From an uncultured Clostridia bacterium (GTDB taxonomy: Bacteria; Bacillota; Clostridia; Oscillospirales; Acutalibacteraceae): a DNA stretch of 5,520 nucleotides. The position numbers were made by a program, and so were the translations under genes. The stretch spans positions 1 through 5,520 of the forward strand of contig CAMWIZ010000077.1 in assembly GCA_947174455.1 (NCBI GenBank), given 5' to 3'. Of this stretch, positions 5,276 through 5,520 are shown one piece after another. The notes beneath the pieces are model-generated. The model was not told the DNA's origin. It saw only the letters and a program-made list of their open reading frames with translations, and searched no databases. Numbering within the stretch: the first letter of the stretch is position 1; every line of letters starts with the position of its first letter.

Positions 5276-5313
5276 TCAATTTAAAGCTTTATTAAATAAA
5301 AGCTTTAAATTGA
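5276..5313. repeat. Perfect 15-bp inverted repeat (hairpin) upstream of the leader promoter
   Basis: TCAATTTAAAGCTTT (5276-5290) is perfectly complementary to AAAGCTTTAAATTGA (5299-5313) around the 8-nt loop ATTAAATA. There is no T-tract on either side, so it is not a typical intrinsic terminator. It ends 10 bp before the -35 of the next promoter, so it could be an operator, a cruciform-forming site, or a leftover of a repeat element. Confidence 0.6.
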
Positions 5314-5323
5314 GAAAAAGTCA

Positions 5324-5352
5324 TTGACAACCAAGTAAATTTTTGCTATACT
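5324..5352 (+). promoter_or_regulatory. Near-consensus sigma-A promoter of the aromatic leader
   Basis: TTGACA (5324-5329, 6/6) is followed after exactly 17 bases by TATACT (5347-5352, 5/6). A second TATACT at 5354-5359 follows at once. Transcription would start near 5360, about 26 nt before the leader ATG. It is one of the two best promoter matches in the window and implies a strongly initiated transcript whose control lies downstream. Confidence 0.85.
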
Positions 5353-5385
5353 CTATACTGTAATCTTTAGGAAAGGACGTTCCGT

Positions 5386-5484
5386 ATGATAAGTAAGAAT
5401 ACGAACTGCACATTTTCATATTTTTACTATTCAAACTGGGGTTTTTATTTCTCCGGTTATGTTCTTGTGCGGAAACATCAGTAA
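5386..5484 (+). CDS. Aromatic-rich leader peptide (putative attenuator peptide, 32 residues)
   Basis: The 32-codon ORF has an ATG, a good ribosome binding site (GGAAAGGA ending 8 nt upstream) and a TAA stop. Ten of its residues are aromatic: Phe at 10, 13, 20, 22; Tyr at 12, 14, 15, 21, 25; Trp at 18. Nine of the 13 residues from 10 to 22 are aromatic. It has no hydrophobic membrane helix, domain or signal peptide that would explain this. Together with the strong promoter 34 bp upstream and the alternative RNA pairings that begin at its last codons, it fits a leader peptide whose translation senses charged tRNA-Phe, tRNA-Tyr and perhaps tRNA-Trp, as in the enterobacterial phe and trp leaders. 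The controlled gene lies beyond the window; DAHP synthase, chorismate mutase/prephenate dehydratase or an aromatic amino-acid gene cluster are the expected kinds. No T-box motif is seen. An independent small protein is the alternative. Confidence 0.7.
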   Translation: MISKNTNCTFSYFYYSNWGFYFSGYVLVRKHQ

Positions 5485-5520
5485 ACCTTTAGGTTGGTAA
5501 TTTTTAGCTTAGCTTGCCGA
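5455..5520 (+). promoter_or_regulatory. Putative transcription attenuator (incomplete at the window edge)
   Basis: Two pairings compete for AACC (5484-5487). In one, GGTT (5455-5458) pairs with it and ATGTT (5459-5463) pairs with AACAT (5474-5478), a 9-bp stem with a CAGTA bulge. In the other, AACC pairs with GGTT (5492-5495) across a TTTA loop. A third segment TTGGT (5494-5498) can pair with GCCGA (5516-5520), the last bases shown. This gives a 1:2, 2:3, 3:4 scheme like the trp attenuator, with region 1 placed where a ribosome stalled on the last Phe/Tyr codons would cover it. The stems are short and the 3:4 hairpin and its T-tract are not in the window. Confidence 0.45.

Noticed and set aside
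5360..5520. T-box riboswitch in the aromatic leader
   Set aside because: No AGGGTGG-type T-box sequence or specifier stem is visible in the part shown, and the leader is occupied by a translated ORF.
4724..5520. CRISPR array, tRNA or rRNA gene in the right-hand intergenic region
   Set aside because: No regularly spaced direct repeats, cloverleaf or rRNA-like sequence was found; the repeats present are inverted and single.

Overview
The window looks like chromosomal DNA of an anaerobic low-to-moderate-GC Bacillota, probably a clostridial/Ruminococcaceae-type gut or rumen bacterium. The basis is strong Shine-Dalgarno sites, TTGACA/TATAAT-type promoters, an oxygen-sensitive two-subunit class I fumarase, an OmpR/HisKA two-component pair, and AT-rich intergenic DNA with small interspersed repeats. 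The genus is inference; no marker gene is present.

Layout, left to right. Positions 1-154 are non-coding. A RimJ/RimL-type GNAT acetyltransferase lies on the minus strand (155-712). An imperfect hairpin terminator (734-768) separates it from a minus-strand operon encoding the beta (829-1353) and alpha (1371-2222) subunits of a class I [4Fe-4S] fumarate hydratase, transcribed alpha then beta. A roughly 200-bp divergent control region (2223-2430) carries a near-consensus minus-strand promoter for the fumarase and a candidate plus-strand promoter for the next operon. The two appear to use the same six bases as their -35 element. The plus strand then encodes an OmpR/PhoB-family response regulator (2431-3102) and a membrane histidine kinase (3092-4657) that overlaps it by 11 nt through a TTG start. 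A strong intrinsic terminator (4685-4723) ends this operon.

The right-hand part (4724-5520) is mostly intergenic and rich in small elements. It holds a GGAACC-type interspersed-repeat candidate (about 4757-4835), a 42-residue single-pass membrane microprotein (4954-5082), and a roughly 161-bp MITE-like element flanked by TA (5084-5248). These are followed by a 15-bp perfect inverted repeat (5276-5313) and then a near-perfect sigma-A promoter (5324-5352). That promoter drives a 32-codon ORF (5386-5484) that is extraordinarily rich in Phe/Tyr/Trp.

The best candidate for something noteworthy is this last unit. It has the layout of a ribosome-mediated transcription attenuator: strong promoter, good ribosome binding site, leader peptide with 9 aromatic residues in 13 positions, then mutually exclusive short RNA pairings that run off the window edge. 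The prediction is that an aromatic amino-acid biosynthesis or uptake gene begins just past position 5520. The two-component system and the fumarase share a control region, so the regulator may control its own operon, the fumarase, or both; this is inferred from position only.
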